Below are positions 1 to 9,085 of a stretch of DNA of 40,682 nt, piece by piece. Position 1 is the first letter of the stretch; each line of letters starts with the position of its first letter. A program made the translations under genes and the position numbers. The notes under the pieces were generated by a model that saw only the letters and a list, made by a program, of their open reading frames with translations, was not told where the DNA came from and ran no database searches. The stretch spans positions 1 to 40,682 of the forward strand of contig ALAO01000097.1 in assembly GCA_000307955.1 (NCBI GenBank), given 5' to 3'. Source of the stretch: Solidesulfovibrio magneticus str. Maddingley MBC34 (GTDB lineage: Bacteria > Desulfobacterota > Desulfovibrionia > Desulfovibrionales > Desulfovibrionaceae).

Positions 1-41
1 CGGCGCTGCCGTCGTCGGCGCTGCCGTCGTCGGCGCTGCCG
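1..41. repeat. 15-base tandem repeat, about 2.7 copies
   Basis: The unit cggcgctgccgtcgt is repeated exactly at 1-15 and 16-30 and partly at 31-40. On the minus strand it encodes an Ala-Pro-Thr-Thr-Ala repeat at the end of the partial lipoprotein. The array may continue outside the window. A 15-base unit keeps the reading frame, so changes in copy number would only change linker length. Confidence 0.8.
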
Positions 42-339
42 CCGGCTGGCCCGGCTTGGCCGCGAAAAGACGGCCGGCGGGGTCGGCGGCCGCCTTGGCC
101 GCCGCAGGCGGATCGGTGACGCCCGGCTTCATGTCCTGGCGGTAGTCCGGGGCCAGCACGGCGGCGGCCCGGCCGCCGCCGTGGACGTCCTCGGGGCGCA
201 CCACCGGGGTCTTGCCGGCCGGGCCGCGCTCGACCTCGCCGGAGGGGTCCTCGGAGCAGCCGGCCAGAGCCAGGACCATGAGCAGGGCGGCGACAAATCG
301 TCGCAGCCAGGACATGGCGTCGTCGCCGAAAACGCCCAT
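1..339 (-). CDS. Lipoprotein of unknown function, C-terminus beyond window edge
   Basis: The frame is open from the ATG at 339 to the left edge (113 codons, no stop), so the gene is partial. The N-terminus carries a hydrophobic segment ending in a lipobox (LALAGC), which predicts lipid attachment at that Cys after export. The likely start is the second ATG at 315 (MSWLRRF...), which puts basic residues directly before the hydrophobic stretch; the ATG at 339 overlaps the stop codon of the upstream gene (TGATG), suggesting translational coupling. The mature part is rich in Ala, Pro and Gly and ends in the window in an Ala-Pro-Thr-Thr-Ala repeat encoded by a 15-base tandem repeat. No family is recognised. 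Confidence 0.6.
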   Translation of the reverse strand, partial: MGVFGDDAMSWLRRFVAALLMVLALAGCSEDPSGEVERGPAGKTPVVRPEDVHGGGRAAAVLAPDYRQDMKPGVTDPPAAAKAAADPAGRLFAAKPGQPAAAPTTAAPTTAAP

Positions 340-839
340 CATGCTTCGGTCTGGGCCGGTGCGGCGGGCTCGGCTTCGGACGGACCTTCGGTCTTGTCTT
401 TGCGCTTGGGCCGGCGACCGGCCTGGAGCAGCTCGGCGAGCTTGGCCGCGGCCTTGTCGGCGTCGTCGGACTTGCCGAGAAAATGCATTTCGCCGCGCGG
501 GGAAATCCAGTGCCAGCCAGCCGGCTTGACCAGGTCGCTTGCCCCGTGGCGCTGGAGGTAGTCCTGGGCCTTGGCCGCTTCGAGCTCCCGGGCGCAGGCG
601 GCCAGCATGTCTTCGGCCTCGAAGACCGAGGCGGCGTGGCGGAAGATTTCGAAAGCGCCATGCACCACGTCGAATGGGGAAAAGTCGGATTTCTTGCGTT
701 TGCCGGTGAGCACGGCCTCAAGGGTGTTGAGGTCGCCACGAAGCGCCCGCAGTTCCTTGAGAGCGGCTTCACGGGCCTGTTCGCGGCGATCTGCCAGGGT
801 CTTGCCTACGGCGGCGGCGGTGGCGTTTTTCGGCGGCAT
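339..839 (-). CDS. Conserved-looking hypothetical protein, 166 aa
   Basis: A soluble, charged protein without signal peptide or membrane segment. Residues 10-45 look helical and basic, and the C-terminus is a low-complexity Lys/Glu/Ala/Pro tail. The start is well supported by a purine-rich AGGGAGAGG ribosome binding site seven bases upstream. Its stop codon overlaps the ATG of the downstream lipoprotein gene, so the two are probably co-transcribed. I do not recognise a family. The 232 bases between this gene and cheW hold the divergent promoters, but no clear consensus elements. Confidence 0.65.
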   Translation of the reverse strand: MPPKNATAAAVGKTLADRREQAREAALKELRALRGDLNTLEAVLTGKRKKSDFSPFDVVHGAFEIFRHAASVFEAEDMLAACARELEAAKAQDYLQRHGASDLVKPAGWHWISPRGEMHFLGKSDDADKAAAKLAELLQAGRRPKRKDKTEGPSEAEPAAPAQTEA

Positions 840-1071
840 GGCGTCCTCTCCCTTTTCCCGTTACTATAAAGGAAAAAAACGGAAAAGTGGAGTGCCGTGT
901 ACAGCCCCGATCCTGATTGCTTCATGAAGCGCGTCGTCGCGAACCCGCTTTGTCTGCCTAATTAATCGGAAAAAGGCGTTGTCATTCTGCCAAATTACGC
1001 GTAGCCTGACTGGTAGTGGACATTATTGTCCCGCAACACGCCCGCGAAGCCGCGATACAAGGGAGCATCCC

Positions 1072-1617
1072 ATGGCCCAGGACGCCCAATACGGCAGCCA
1101 GCGTTTCTTGACGCTGACCCTTGGCAACGAGCTTTTCGCCATCGACATCTTTTCCGTCAGGGAAATCCTTGACTACACGGACATCACCCGGATCCCGCAG
1201 ACGCCGGAATACATGCGCGGCGTGGTCAACGTGCGGGGCAGCGCCGTGCCCGTGGTCGATCTGCGCATGAAATTCGGCCTGGGGCAGGTGGAGCGCACGC
1301 TCAACACCCGCATCGTCATCGTGGAAATCAAAAAGGACGACGCCTTGTCCGTCATGGGCGCTCTGGCCGACTCGGTCAAGGAAGTGCTCGAACTCGAAAC
1401 CGACCGCATCGATCCGCCGCCCCGCATGGGCGCGGCCGTGCGGGCCGACTTCATTCGGGGCATCGGCAAACACGGCGACCGATTCCTGCTTGTTCTGGAC
1501 GTGGACAAGGTCTTTTCCAGCGACGAGATACACGATCTCTCCCGGGTTTTGGGCGACGACGCCCCGCCGCCCGCCCAGCAGGCCTCGGCCGGCGCCGACG
1601 AGGACTTTTTCCGCTAG
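1072..1617 (+). CDS. cheW: Chemotaxis coupling protein CheW
   Basis: A 181-residue CheW-like protein that bridges receptors and the CheA kinase at the inner face of the membrane. It shows the typical order: an early strand ([15 protein letters not shown]), the VREIL element, [26 protein letters not shown], and a late strand with [20 protein letters not shown]. The start at 1072 is preferred over an upstream in-frame ATG at 979 because it has a GGGAG site at the right distance and begins where the family begins. A short Ala/Pro/Gln-rich tail follows the domain. It is the first gene of an operon with a receptor, CheA, a STAS protein and CheY. Confidence 0.93.
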   Translation: MAQDAQYGSQRFLTLTLGNELFAIDIFSVREILDYTDITRIPQTPEYMRGVVNVRGSAVPVVDLRMKFGLGQVERTLNTRIVIVEIKKDDALSVMGALADSVKEVLELETDRIDPPPRMGAAVRADFIRGIGKHGDRFLLVLDVDKVFSSDEIHDLSRVLGDDAPPPAQQASAGADEDFFR

Positions 1618-1712
1618 TCGGCTCCCGCGTATTGGGGCTTCACCGACAGCGTTTGGGCAAGTGCGCCGTGTCCGGCCCGGGCTGGCGCGAGCTTTTCACA
1701 GCGGGAGTGAAT

Positions 1713-3806
1713 ATGTTCAAGAACCGTGGTTTGGCCTTCAAACTCGGCTCCGGGTTTGGCCTGCTCATCTTTTTCACGCTTATTGTGGCCGGCGCCGGAT
1801 ACAATGGTTTGGTCGATCTGATGTCCCGCGTCGATAAGATGGATGCCGTCAGTTCCATCAGCGGCAATGTGCTCAACGCTCGCATGGACATGCTCTACTT
1901 CATGCAATCCAAGGATAGCGCCAAGCTTGAAGCGTTTCGCAAACATCTCGGACTGGCCAAGGAGCAAGCGCAGACGCTCAAGCGTTCCTTGAGCAATTCA
2001 CGCAATGTTGAAATGATGGACAACATTGTCACGGCGGCAACGGCCTATGAAAGCGGCCTTTCCCGCTATCTGGAGGGCGAGAAGGTCAGGGACGACACGT
2101 TGAAGACCGTTGTTGACGCCGCTAGCTCCCTGCAAAAAGTCACCGAGGAGCTGCTCGGCCGCCAAGACGACCAGCAAAAGAGAGCCGCGGACTCCAGCGT
2201 CGAGAATGCCGCCCGGACGGCCGGCTTGCGTACTCGCCTCGAGAAGCTCGAACAACAGTTTCTTCGCGCCCGCATCGAGGTTCTCTACTACCTTTGGCGC
2301 GGCGACAAAACCCGGATGGATACCGCGCGCACGCTGCTCGACAAGCTCATCGTCGCGGCGCGGGATGCCTCGCCGCTCATGAGCGACGCTGGCGACCGGG
2401 CCCTTTTGGCCGAAATCATCGCCAAGGCGGAAACCTACAAGACACGCATGGACGGCTTTCTCCAGGCCGCCGACGCCCAGGCCGCCGTGGTCAAGGACAT
2501 GGCCGCCGCCGCCGACAAGGCCGGCCAACTCGCCGATCAGGCCGTCGATGCCCAAAAAAACGCCATGACCGAGGAAGCCCGGAAGGCAAACCTGTTCAGC
2601 CTAGGGGCCTCTGCCGCCGCCGTGCTGTTGGGAATGCTCTTCGCCGTTTTCATCACCAGGGCCATCCTGCGAGGCGTGCGAGGAGCCATTACCGTGGCCG
2701 ACGCCGTAGCCCACGGAGACCTCAACGTGGCCATGTCCATCGACAGCAATGACGAAATCGGCGCGCTGCTTGCCTCCATGCAACGCATGATCGAGGCCGA
2801 GCGCATGGCTGCCGGCGTGGCCGGCAACCTCGCTGACGGCGACTTAAGCGTGGATGTCACGCCGCGCTCGGACAAGGATATCCTGCTGCGAAGCATGCAG
2901 GAAATGATCGAGCGACTGCGGGACGTGGTGGGCGAAGTGCAGTCTGGAGCCGAGAATGTGGCCTCGGGCAGCGAGGAGATGAGCGCCTCGGCCGAATCCC
3001 TGTCCCAAGGAGCCACCGAACAGGCGTCGGCCGTGGAAGAATCCTCCTCAGCCATGGAGGAGATGACCTCAAGCATCAGCCAGAACGCCGATAACGCCCG
3101 GCAGACAGAATCCATCGCCGTCAAGGCCGCCGGCGACGCCCGAGAGTCCGGCCAGGCCGTGGCCCAGGCCGTGGCCGCCATGAAGGACATTGTTGGCAAG
3201 ATCTCCATCATTGAGGAAATCGCCCGGCAAACCGACCTGTTGGCCTTGAACGCCGCCGTGGAAGCGGCCCGGGCCGGCGAACACGGCCGCGGCTTCGCCG
3301 TTGTCGCGGCCGAGGTGCGCAAGCTGGCCGAGCGCAGCCAGACCGCTGCCTCGGAAATCACCCAGCTTTCGCGCTCTTCCGCGTCCGTGGCTGAACGCGC
3401 CGGCGACCTGCTCGCCAAGCTCGTTCCCGACATCCAGCGCACCGCTGATCTCGTCCAAGAAATCAACGCCGCCAGCCAGGAGCAATCCACCGGCTCTTCT
3501 CAGGTCAACAAGGCCCTGCAACAACTCGATCAGGTGATCCAGCAAAACGCCTCGGCCTCCGAGGAGTTGGCCTCCACCTCCGAGGAACTCTCGGCCCAGG
3601 CCGAACAGCTTCAGGCCAGCATCAGCTACTTCCGTCTTGACGGCTTGCCGCGCCCGGCCCAGACCCAGGCGGCCGCCAAGGCCGCTCCCTGGGCAGCGGC
3701 CAAGAAGGCCCGGCGGCTGCCTGCCGCTCACGCGCCGGCCAAGCCCAAGGCGTCGGCCCTGAGCATCGACATGGAAGGAGAGGATGCGCAGTTTGAACGC
3801 TTTTAG
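1713..3806 (+). CDS. Methyl-accepting chemotaxis protein, HBM-like periplasmic sensor
   Basis: A 697-residue transmembrane chemoreceptor. A first membrane helix lies near residues 10-30, followed by about 260 residues of all-helical periplasmic sensor whose size and helical character fit a helical bimodular (HBM) domain. A second membrane helix lies at about 295-318. A HAMP region follows, with a second HAMP-like segment, then a long cytoplasmic coiled coil whose hairpin tip ([20 protein letters not shown]) begins near residue 502. Glu/Gln-rich methylation helices flank the tip. There is no C-terminal CheR-docking pentapeptide; the protein ends in an Ala/Lys/Pro-rich linker. The ATG at 1713 follows GCGGGAG; longer in-frame starts lack a site. 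The ligand cannot be read from the sequence. HBM receptors studied elsewhere bind organic acids, but that is only a hint. Confidence 0.93.
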   Translation: MFKNRGLAFKLGSGFGLLIFFTLIVAGAGYNGLVDLMSRVDKMDAVSSISGNVLNARMDMLYFMQSKDSAKLEAFRKHLGLAKEQAQTLKRSLSNSRNVEMMDNIVTAATAYESGLSRYLEGEKVRDDTLKTVVDAASSLQKVTEELLGRQDDQQKRAADSSVENAARTAGLRTRLEKLEQQFLRARIEVLYYLWRGDKTRMDTARTLLDKLIVAARDASPLMSDAGDRALLAEIIAKAETYKTRMDGFLQAADAQAAVVKDMAAAADKAGQLADQAVDAQKNAMTEEARKANLFSLGASAAAVLLGMLFAVFITRAILRGVRGAITVADAVAHGDLNVAMSIDSNDEIGALLASMQRMIEAERMAAGVAGNLADGDLSVDVTPRSDKDILLRSMQEMIERLRDVVGEVQSGAENVASGSEEMSASAESLSQGATEQASAVEESSSAMEEMTSSISQNADNARQTESIAVKAAGDARESGQAVAQAVAAMKDIVGKISIIEEIARQTDLLALNAAVEAARAGEHGRGFAVVAAEVRKLAERSQTAASEITQLSRSSASVAERAGDLLAKLVPDIQRTADLVQEINAASQEQSTGSSQVNKALQQLDQVIQQNASASEELASTSEELSAQAEQLQASISYFRLDGLPRPAQTQAAAKAAPWAAAKKARRLPAAHAPAKPKASALSIDMEGEDAQFERF

Positions 3807-3853
3807 GCCCAGCCCGCCCCGAGTGCTTGTTCATGGCGACAGGGAGGACCGAC

Positions 3854-6010
3854 ATGTCCGACGTTGATCCGTCCATTGCCCTTTATATTGAGGAAACCCG
3901 GGAACTGCTCGGCGAACTCGAACAGGGCCTGCTCGAACTCGAAACCAATCCCAACGACACCGCCCGGGTGGACGCCTGCTTTCGGGCCATGCACACCATC
4001 AAGGGCGGCGGGGCCATGTTCGGTTTCGAGGAAATTTCCCGCTTCACTCATGACGTGGAAACCGTTCTCGACCGGGTACGCACCGGCGACCTGCCCGTCA
4101 GCCGGGAGCTTTTGAGCCTCACCCTGGCCGCCAAGGATCACATCCTGACCCTGCTCGAAGCCCCTCGCGACCACCAGAATGCCCATCGCGACGCCTCCGA
4201 CCGCCTCCTGGCCTCCTTTGCCGCCTATCTGCCCGGAGGCGCGGCGACCGCCCCAGGCCACGCGGACGACAGCGGAGAGTCGCCCATCCTGCGGCCGGCC
4301 TCGGAGGAGAGCGAGTACGCCTGCCCGGCCCTGCCCGGGCCGCCGAGCATCTACTGGGTCCGCTTGCGCCCCAATCCTGACATGCTGCTGACCGGCAACG
4401 ATCCCGTGCGGCTTTTGGCTGAACTCGACACCATGGGCGACATGCACGTGCTGCGCCACGGCCCCAAGCCGGCCCTGGACAACGACGATTTCGACCCCGA
4501 GCGCGTCTACGGCCTGTTCGACATCCTCATCGCCACGCCCTGCGCCGTGGACAACCTGCGCGACGTGTTCATCTTTGTCGAAGGCGACTCCGAAGTCGGC
4601 ATCCACCGCCTTCATACTGGCATCCTACGGGCCGCCGATCTCGACGAACTTCTGGCAGAGCTCAAAGGCCACCACGACGAGGATCTAGAGCTTGCCGGAA
4701 ACCGCCTGGAAGCCGCCCTCGCTGCCAAACTGGCAGCCATCGAAGCCGCCAAGCAGAAAAGCCAGACCCAGAAAGGCGCCGAACAGCGCGCCGCGCCCCA
4801 GGCCAAGGCCCCGGCGGCGGCCGCCACCCTGCGCGTGGACGCCGCCCGCCTCGACAGCCTAGTCAGCATGGTCGGAGAACTGGTCATCCTGCAATCGCGG
4901 TTGCGCCAGGCGGCCAAGGCCCGGGATCTCGACGCCGTCACCGAAGTGGACGAGGATCTCGAACGCCTGACCGACAACCTGCGCGATGTGGCCCTTGGGC
5001 TTCGCATGTTGCCCATCGGCTCGGTCTTCAGCCAGTTCACGCGCCTGACCCGCGATCTGGCCGCCAGCCTTGGCAAGGACGTGGAATTCGTGGCCCACGG
5101 CGGCGAGACCGAACTCGACAAGACCGTCATTGACCGCATCAAGGATCCGCTCGTCCACCTGCTGCGCAACAGCCTCGACCACGGCCTCGAACGCCCCGAG
5201 GAACGCCAGGCCGTCGGCAAGCCGCCCCAGGGGCGGGTGACCCTTTCCGCCAACCATTCCGGCGGCAACGTGGTCATCGTCATCGCCGACGACGGCCGGG
5301 GCATCGACGTGGCCGCCGTGCGCCGCAAGGCTGTGGAGCGCGGGCTCGTCGCGCCCGAGGCCGAACCCTCGGAAAAAGAGCTTTTGGACTGCATCTTCGC
5401 CCCGGGCTTTTCCACGGCGGCCAAGGTCTCCGACGTGTCCGGCCGGGGCGTGGGCATGGATGTGGTCAAGAAAAACATCGAGGCCCTGCGCGGCACGGTG
5501 GAGCTCTCCAGCGTCCTCGGGCAGGGCGCCACCGTGACCATCCGCTTGCCGCTCACCCTGGCCATCATCGACGGGTTCAACGTCATGGTCGGCGGCGATT
5601 CCTTCATCGTGCCCCTAGCCAACTTGCGCGGTTTCCAAGAACGGTTCGTGGAGGGGCAAGTCCGCACCGTGGACACCATCGAGCGCATGGGCTCCATGGC
5701 TCCGGTGGTCAGCTTGCGCCGCCTCTTTGACGTGCCTGGCGACCAGCCCGGCTACGAACGGGTGGTCATCACCGAGGCCGAGGGCGAAACCGTCGGCTTT
5801 TGCGTGGACAAGGTCATCGGCCGGCAACAGGCCGTCATCAAAAGCCTGGACGACTGTTATCGCCATCTCAAATGGATTTCCGGCACCACGATCAACGGCG
5901 ACGGCAGCATCTCGCTGATCCTCGACGTGCCCCAGCTCGTGCGTTTCGTGCGCGGTCGGGAAGACAGCCGCTTGCACGCCGGCGAACCGTTTCGTACACT
6001 GCCGCAGTAG
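3854..6010 (+). CDS. cheA: Chemotaxis histidine kinase CheA
   Basis: A 718-residue CheA. The Hpt (P1) domain carries the phospho-accepting His47 in AMHTIKGGG. A P2-like region around residues 165-265 is followed by an Ala/Gln-rich linker. The P3 dimerisation helices start near 325 (LDSLVSMVGELVILQ). The ATPase domain has an N box (HLLRNSLDHGLE, about 434), a G1 box (DDGRGID, about 478) and a G2 box (GRGVGMDVV, about 531). The C-terminal CheW-like P5 domain runs from about 570 to 705. The ATG at 3854 has a strong AGGGAGG site; the upstream ATG at 3827 has none. All key residues are intact, so this should be an active kinase phosphorylating the CheY encoded downstream. Confidence 0.96.
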   Translation: MSDVDPSIALYIEETRELLGELEQGLLELETNPNDTARVDACFRAMHTIKGGGAMFGFEEISRFTHDVETVLDRVRTGDLPVSRELLSLTLAAKDHILTLLEAPRDHQNAHRDASDRLLASFAAYLPGGAATAPGHADDSGESPILRPASEESEYACPALPGPPSIYWVRLRPNPDMLLTGNDPVRLLAELDTMGDMHVLRHGPKPALDNDDFDPERVYGLFDILIATPCAVDNLRDVFIFVEGDSEVGIHRLHTGILRAADLDELLAELKGHHDEDLELAGNRLEAALAAKLAAIEAAKQKSQTQKGAEQRAAPQAKAPAAAATLRVDAARLDSLVSMVGELVILQSRLRQAAKARDLDAVTEVDEDLERLTDNLRDVALGLRMLPIGSVFSQFTRLTRDLAASLGKDVEFVAHGGETELDKTVIDRIKDPLVHLLRNSLDHGLERPEERQAVGKPPQGRVTLSANHSGGNVVIVIADDGRGIDVAAVRRKAVERGLVAPEAEPSEKELLDCIFAPGFSTAAKVSDVSGRGVGMDVVKKNIEALRGTVELSSVLGQGATVTIRLPLTLAIIDGFNVMVGGDSFIVPLANLRGFQERFVEGQVRTVDTIERMGSMAPVVSLRRLFDVPGDQPGYERVVITEAEGETVGFCVDKVIGRQQAVIKSLDDCYRHLKWISGTTINGDGSISLILDVPQLVRFVRGREDSRLHAGEPFRTLPQ

Positions 6011-6031
6011 CCGGGTTTACGAGGAGCGCCC

Positions 6032-6355
6032 ATGGAACTGACCCGATTGGAACAAGGCGGCAAGCCCGTCTACGCCTTGGCCGGCAAATGCACGGTGGAA
6101 CATGCGGCGGCCTTACGGCAAGCCCTGCTTGAGGCCGTGTCCGTCAATACCGTGCTGACCCTCGACGTTTCCGGGGTCGAGGAAGCCGACATCACCTTCC
6201 TGCAGCTGCTGTTGGCGACGGTCCTCACCCTGGAACAAAACGGCGGGAGCCTTCGCCGCCACGGATCGGTTTCCCCGGCGGCCCTGGCCGCCGCGCGCGT
6301 GGCGGGTTTTTCGCACACGCCCAAGCTCGCAAACTTCTTCTCCGACGAGGATTAA
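6032..6355 (+). CDS. STAS-domain protein in the chemosensory operon
   Basis: A 107-residue single STAS domain. It starts 21 bases after cheA (GAGGAG site) and its stop is almost adjacent to the cheY start, so it is co-translated with both. Strand and helix order fit a SpoIIAA-type fold (VLTLDVSGVEEADITFLQLLLA). The loop that normally reads Asp-Ser-Ser/Thr-Gly, with the phosphorylated Ser, reads Asp53-Ile-Thr-Phe here, so the phospho-acceptor is missing. It may be a structural scaffold or adaptor rather than a classical switch. STAS proteins between cheA and cheY occur in some chemosensory operons of uncertain output. Confidence 0.85.
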   Translation: MELTRLEQGGKPVYALAGKCTVEHAAALRQALLEAVSVNTVLTLDVSGVEEADITFLQLLLATVLTLEQNGGSLRRHGSVSPAALAAARVAGFSHTPKLANFFSDED

Positions 6356-6356
6356 G

Positions 6357-6719
6357 ATGGCCAAACGCATCATGACCGTGGACGATTCGGCCAGCGTCAG
6401 ACAAATGGTCGCCATGACGCTCAAAAAGGAAGGCTACGACGTCATCGAAGCCTCGGACGGCAAGGACGCGCTTTCCAAGATGTCCGGCACGATCGACATG
6501 GTGATCACCGATCTCAACATGCCCAATCTCGACGGCATTGGCCTGATCAAGGGCATCCGGGCCCAGGCCGCCTACAAGTTCATCCCGGTGGTCATGCTGA
6601 CCACGGAATCCCAGGCCGGCAAGAAGGCCGAAGGCAAGTCCGCCGGGGCCACGGGCTGGATCGTCAAACCCTTCACCCCGGACCAGCTCCTGGCCGTGGT
6701 CAAGAAGGTGCTGCGCTAG
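6357..6719 (+). CDS. cheY: Single-domain response regulator CheY
   Basis: A 120-residue receiver without an output domain. All phosphorylation residues are present: the acidic pair Asp9-Asp10, phospho-acceptor Asp52 (VITDLNMPNLDG), Thr82 in the switch position and Lys104 in the invariant KPF motif. It is the last gene of the operon and is followed by a strong terminator. It should receive phosphate from the CheA encoded two genes upstream. Whether it acts on the flagellar motor or another output cannot be told; there is no cheR, cheB, cheZ or cheX in the window. Confidence 0.95.
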   Translation: MAKRIMTVDDSASVRQMVAMTLKKEGYDVIEASDGKDALSKMSGTIDMVITDLNMPNLDGIGLIKGIRAQAAYKFIPVVMLTTESQAGKKAEGKSAGATGWIVKPFTPDQLLAVVKKVLR

Positions 6720-6747
6720 CGCCCCTTTTCCCGCTCCCGAACTGTCA

Positions 6748-6775
6748 AAGCCCCGGCCGGTCCGGGGCTTTTTTT
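6748..6775 (+). terminator. Rho-independent terminator of the chemosensory operon
   Basis: A nine-base stem (AAGCCCCGG / CCGGGGCTT) with a short CCGGT loop runs into seven T residues, 29 bases after the cheY stop. Confidence 0.9.
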
Positions 6776-6801
6776 GGGCGACAAGCGGGCATTCCCGGCC
6801 C

Positions 6802-8085
6802 TCAGGGGCGGCCGGCCCCGCGCCTGGCGAGCCATGTATAGGTCGCGTAGGAGCCGGCCACGGCAAGGAGCATGGGGTAGAAGAAATCGTGGTTGAAACG
6901 GGTGAACTCGAACACGAGCACCACGGCGGTCACCGGCATGTTCATGGACGACGCCAGGAACGCTCCCGCGCCGATGATGGCCAGGCTGGCCGGTTCGATG
7001 GCCGGAAAGGCTAGCCCCCAGACGCTGCCGGCCACGGTGGCCAGCATGGCCCCCAGGGTCATGCCGGGGGTCAGCAGCCCGCCTTCGGCCCCAGCCCGCA
7101 GGCTGCCCATGATGAACACGAACTTGAGCGTAAACAGCACGGCGGCCAGTCCGGCGGTCATGTCGCTAAAAAGGCTCAACTGCAGCGGCCCCTTGCCGTT
7201 GCCGAGCAGCGCCGGATAATAGACGGACGCCCCGCCAAGGGCCGTGAAAAGGATCAGGCAGGACGGCACGAGCCGCCAGTCCCGGGGGGCATGTCCCCGC
7301 GCCAGGGCGGAACTCTTGGAAAAGCCGAAGGCGGCCGCCCCGAAAAGCGGCCCCATAGTCGCCGACCAGGCCACCAGGGAGGGGGAAATGGCAAGCTGGG
7401 GCAACACGTACGGAGACACGTCGCCAAGCCCGATCCAGGCCACCATGGCGGCGATGACCGAGGTCGTCATGGCCGGCAGGAGCGAGGCGACCCGAAAGCT
7501 CCCCAACAGTGCCTCCAGGGTAAAGAGCATGCCGCCGACCGGCACGTTGTAGACCGCGGCCAGCCCCGCCCCGGCGGCGCAGGCCACCATGACCCGCGTC
7601 TCCTCGACTGTCAGCCGGGCCGCCCGGGCCAGCTTCCCGGCCAGGACCGCCGCCAGTTCGCGCGGCGCGACCTCGCGCCCCAAGGGCGAGCCCAGGGCCA
7701 CGGTGACGATCTGCAGCAAGGCGTGGAGGATGGTGGCCCAAAACGGCATCTCGTGGCCGCCGCCGGACACGGCCTTTCGAATGGACACCAGCGGCTTGCA
7801 AAAGCCGTAGACGATCCACCAGCCTCCGCCGGCCACCAAGCCGCACAGGCCAAGGACCGCCACCCGCCGGACCGGAGTCGTGGCGGAAACGCCCTCCAGA
7901 AAGCTCTTCGCGCCGTGCCATTGATACATGTCGTAGCCGAAGCCGACATGCTGGATGAAATGCAGCAGCAAGGCCAGGCCCATGCCGCCCAGTCCGGCCA
8001 CGACGCCGGTCAGCACGGCGACGCAGGCGAGCCTTGTCAGGGACGAACGCGTGGCCGGAGCCATAGTGTTGTTGTCTGTCGTCAT
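6802..8085 (-). CDS. ClC-family chloride channel or H+/Cl- antiporter
   Basis: A 427-residue polytopic membrane protein with about ten hydrophobic segments. ClC signatures are visible in order: SGGGHEMP (selectivity region near residue 107), GSPLGREVAP with the gating glutamate at Glu138, GLAAVYNVPVGGMLFTLEAL, and GAEGGLLTPGMTLGA near the C-terminal half. It lacks cytoplasmic CBS domains. The first motif departs from the usual GSGIP, so ion selectivity may differ. The start at 8085 is chosen because the hydrophobic core begins shortly after it and an ACGAGGCG site lies upstream; the frame extends upstream to 8355 but overlaps the tRNA region. It is downstream of tRNA-His but separated from it by a terminator. 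Confidence 0.88.
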   Translation of the reverse strand: MTTDNNTMAPATRSSLTRLACVAVLTGVVAGLGGMGLALLLHFIQHVGFGYDMYQWHGAKSFLEGVSATTPVRRVAVLGLCGLVAGGGWWIVYGFCKPLVSIRKAVSGGGHEMPFWATILHALLQIVTVALGSPLGREVAPRELAAVLAGKLARAARLTVEETRVMVACAAGAGLAAVYNVPVGGMLFTLEALLGSFRVASLLPAMTTSVIAAMVAWIGLGDVSPYVLPQLAISPSLVAWSATMGPLFGAAAFGFSKSSALARGHAPRDWRLVPSCLILFTALGGASVYYPALLGNGKGPLQLSLFSDMTAGLAAVLFTLKFVFIMGSLRAGAEGGLLTPGMTLGAMLATVAGSVWGLAFPAIEPASLAIIGAGAFLASSMNMPVTAVVLVFEFTRFNHDFFYPMLLAVAGSYATYTWLARRGAGRP

Positions 8086-8265
8086 GGGATACGCCTCGTT
8101 GGCAGGGGTATTGGGCTGGCGTTCGTCTCCCGGCGGCCGCGCTGGCCGGACCGTGCGCGGACCGGACATGGGGAGCGGTGTCCGAGGGAAAGGATACGTA
8201 CGGCGGCTTTGTCTGTCTGGCGCTAGAATGACAGATTTTTGCGAAAAAACGACAATCCGCGCAAC

Positions 8266-8296
8266 AAAAAAGGCCCGGCGGTTAACCGGGCCTTTC
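8266..8296 (-). terminator. Rho-independent terminator of tRNA-His
   Basis: Read on the minus strand, AAGGCCCGG and CCGGGCCTT form a nine-base stem around TTAACCG, followed by a run of six T residues (counting the last two stem bases). It sits 15 bases after the encoded CCA end of the tRNA. Confidence 0.9.
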
Positions 8297-8310
8297 ACAA
8301 GGAAAATTGC

Positions 8311-8387
8311 TGGGGTGACTGATGGGGCTCGAACCCACGACAACCAGGGCCACAACCTGGGACTCTACCAACTGAGCTACAGCCACC
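8311..8387 (-). tRNA. tRNA-His (GTG anticodon)
   Basis: The minus strand folds into a full cloverleaf. The acceptor stem pairs GTGGCTG with CAGTCAC, with one G-T pair. The D arm contains GCTCAGTTGGTAGAG. The anticodon stem CCAGG/CCTGG encloses the loop TTGTGGC with anticodon GTG. The T arm contains GTGGGTTCGAGCCCCAT. The discriminator is C and CCA is encoded. The base before the acceptor stem (8387) is G on this strand, matching the extra G-1 that identifies tRNA-His. Confidence 0.97.
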
Positions 8388-8404
8388 ATGGACGAAGGAG
8401 AAAT

Positions 8405-8433
8405 CATTTAACCAAAGGCCGGCCCGCTGTCAA
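8405..8433 (-). promoter_or_regulatory. Probable sigma-70 promoter of tRNA-His
   Basis: On the minus strand a perfect TTGACA (-35, 8433-8428) is followed 16 bases later by TTAAAT (-10, 8411-8406). Transcription would begin about ten bases before the tRNA 5' end. Confidence 0.6.
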
Positions 8434-8652
8434 TGGAATTTATTCTATTCCCTGCCGGGACAGCCGGACTGGGGCGGAAGGCGGCTTGCCTTGACAGGGC
8501 CTCGAAAAACGGGGAGCTTCCCCTGATCGGTCGTGCGCCCGAGCGTGCGGCCGGACGTTTCTCATGCCGTCGGGCGGGCCTTGCCGGCTCACGCTACGGC
8601 CAATTACGCGCGAAGCGCCCCGGGACAAGGGACGCCGCGCGTCGGGGACAGG

Positions 8653-9066
8653 ATGCTGCCGGGTTTTTCCTTGCGCATAGCCAACCGCCTGCTGGAACTG
8701 GACCGCGTGGCCGACGCCGTGGAAGCCTTCGGCGAGGCCCATGGCCTCTCCGCCAAGCTGCGTTACCAAATTCGTCTGGTTCTGGACGAGCTGCTCACCA
8801 ACACCATCTCTTATGGCTATGCCGATGACGGGGAACACGGCATCCATGTGGGCATGGCCGAGGAGGGCGGCCGGCTGCGCTTTCTCCTGGAAGACGACGC
8901 CCGGCCCTTCGATCCGCTGACGGCCCGGATTCCCGACGTGAGCGCGCCGGTGGAGGAGCGGCCCATCGGCGGGCTGGGCATCCATCTCGTGCGCACCATC
9001 ATGGACCGGGTGGCCTATGAACGCGTGGGCGGCCTCAACCGCTTGGTGCTGGAAAAGGACATTTGA
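8653..9066 (+). CDS. RsbW-like serine kinase / anti-sigma regulatory ATPase
   Basis: A 137-residue GHKL-type ATPase of the RsbW/SpoIIAB class. The N box is in VLDELLTNTISYGY (residues 46-57), a nucleotide-binding Asp lies in EDDARPFDP, and the glycine-rich lid is GGLGIHLVRTIMD (from about 106). In characterised systems such kinases phosphorylate a STAS antagonist and bind a sigma factor or another target; the STAS partner is encoded 19 bases downstream. The ATG at 8653 is chosen because the conserved fold starts there and a GGGGACAGG sequence lies just before it. The frame extends upstream to 8533 with non-conserved sequence. No phosphatase or sigma factor gene is in the neighbourhood, so the target is unknown. 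Confidence 0.85.
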   Translation: MLPGFSLRIANRLLELDRVADAVEAFGEAHGLSAKLRYQIRLVLDELLTNTISYGYADDGEHGIHVGMAEEGGRLRFLLEDDARPFDPLTARIPDVSAPVEERPIGGLGIHLVRTIMDRVAYERVGGLNRLVLEKDI

Positions 9067-9085
9067 CATCGACAAAGGGGGCGAC

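Noticed and set aside
8533-8652. 40-codon N-terminal extension of the RsbW-like protein
   Set aside because: The extension has no ribosome binding site and is unlike the family; the ATG at 8653 begins the conserved fold.
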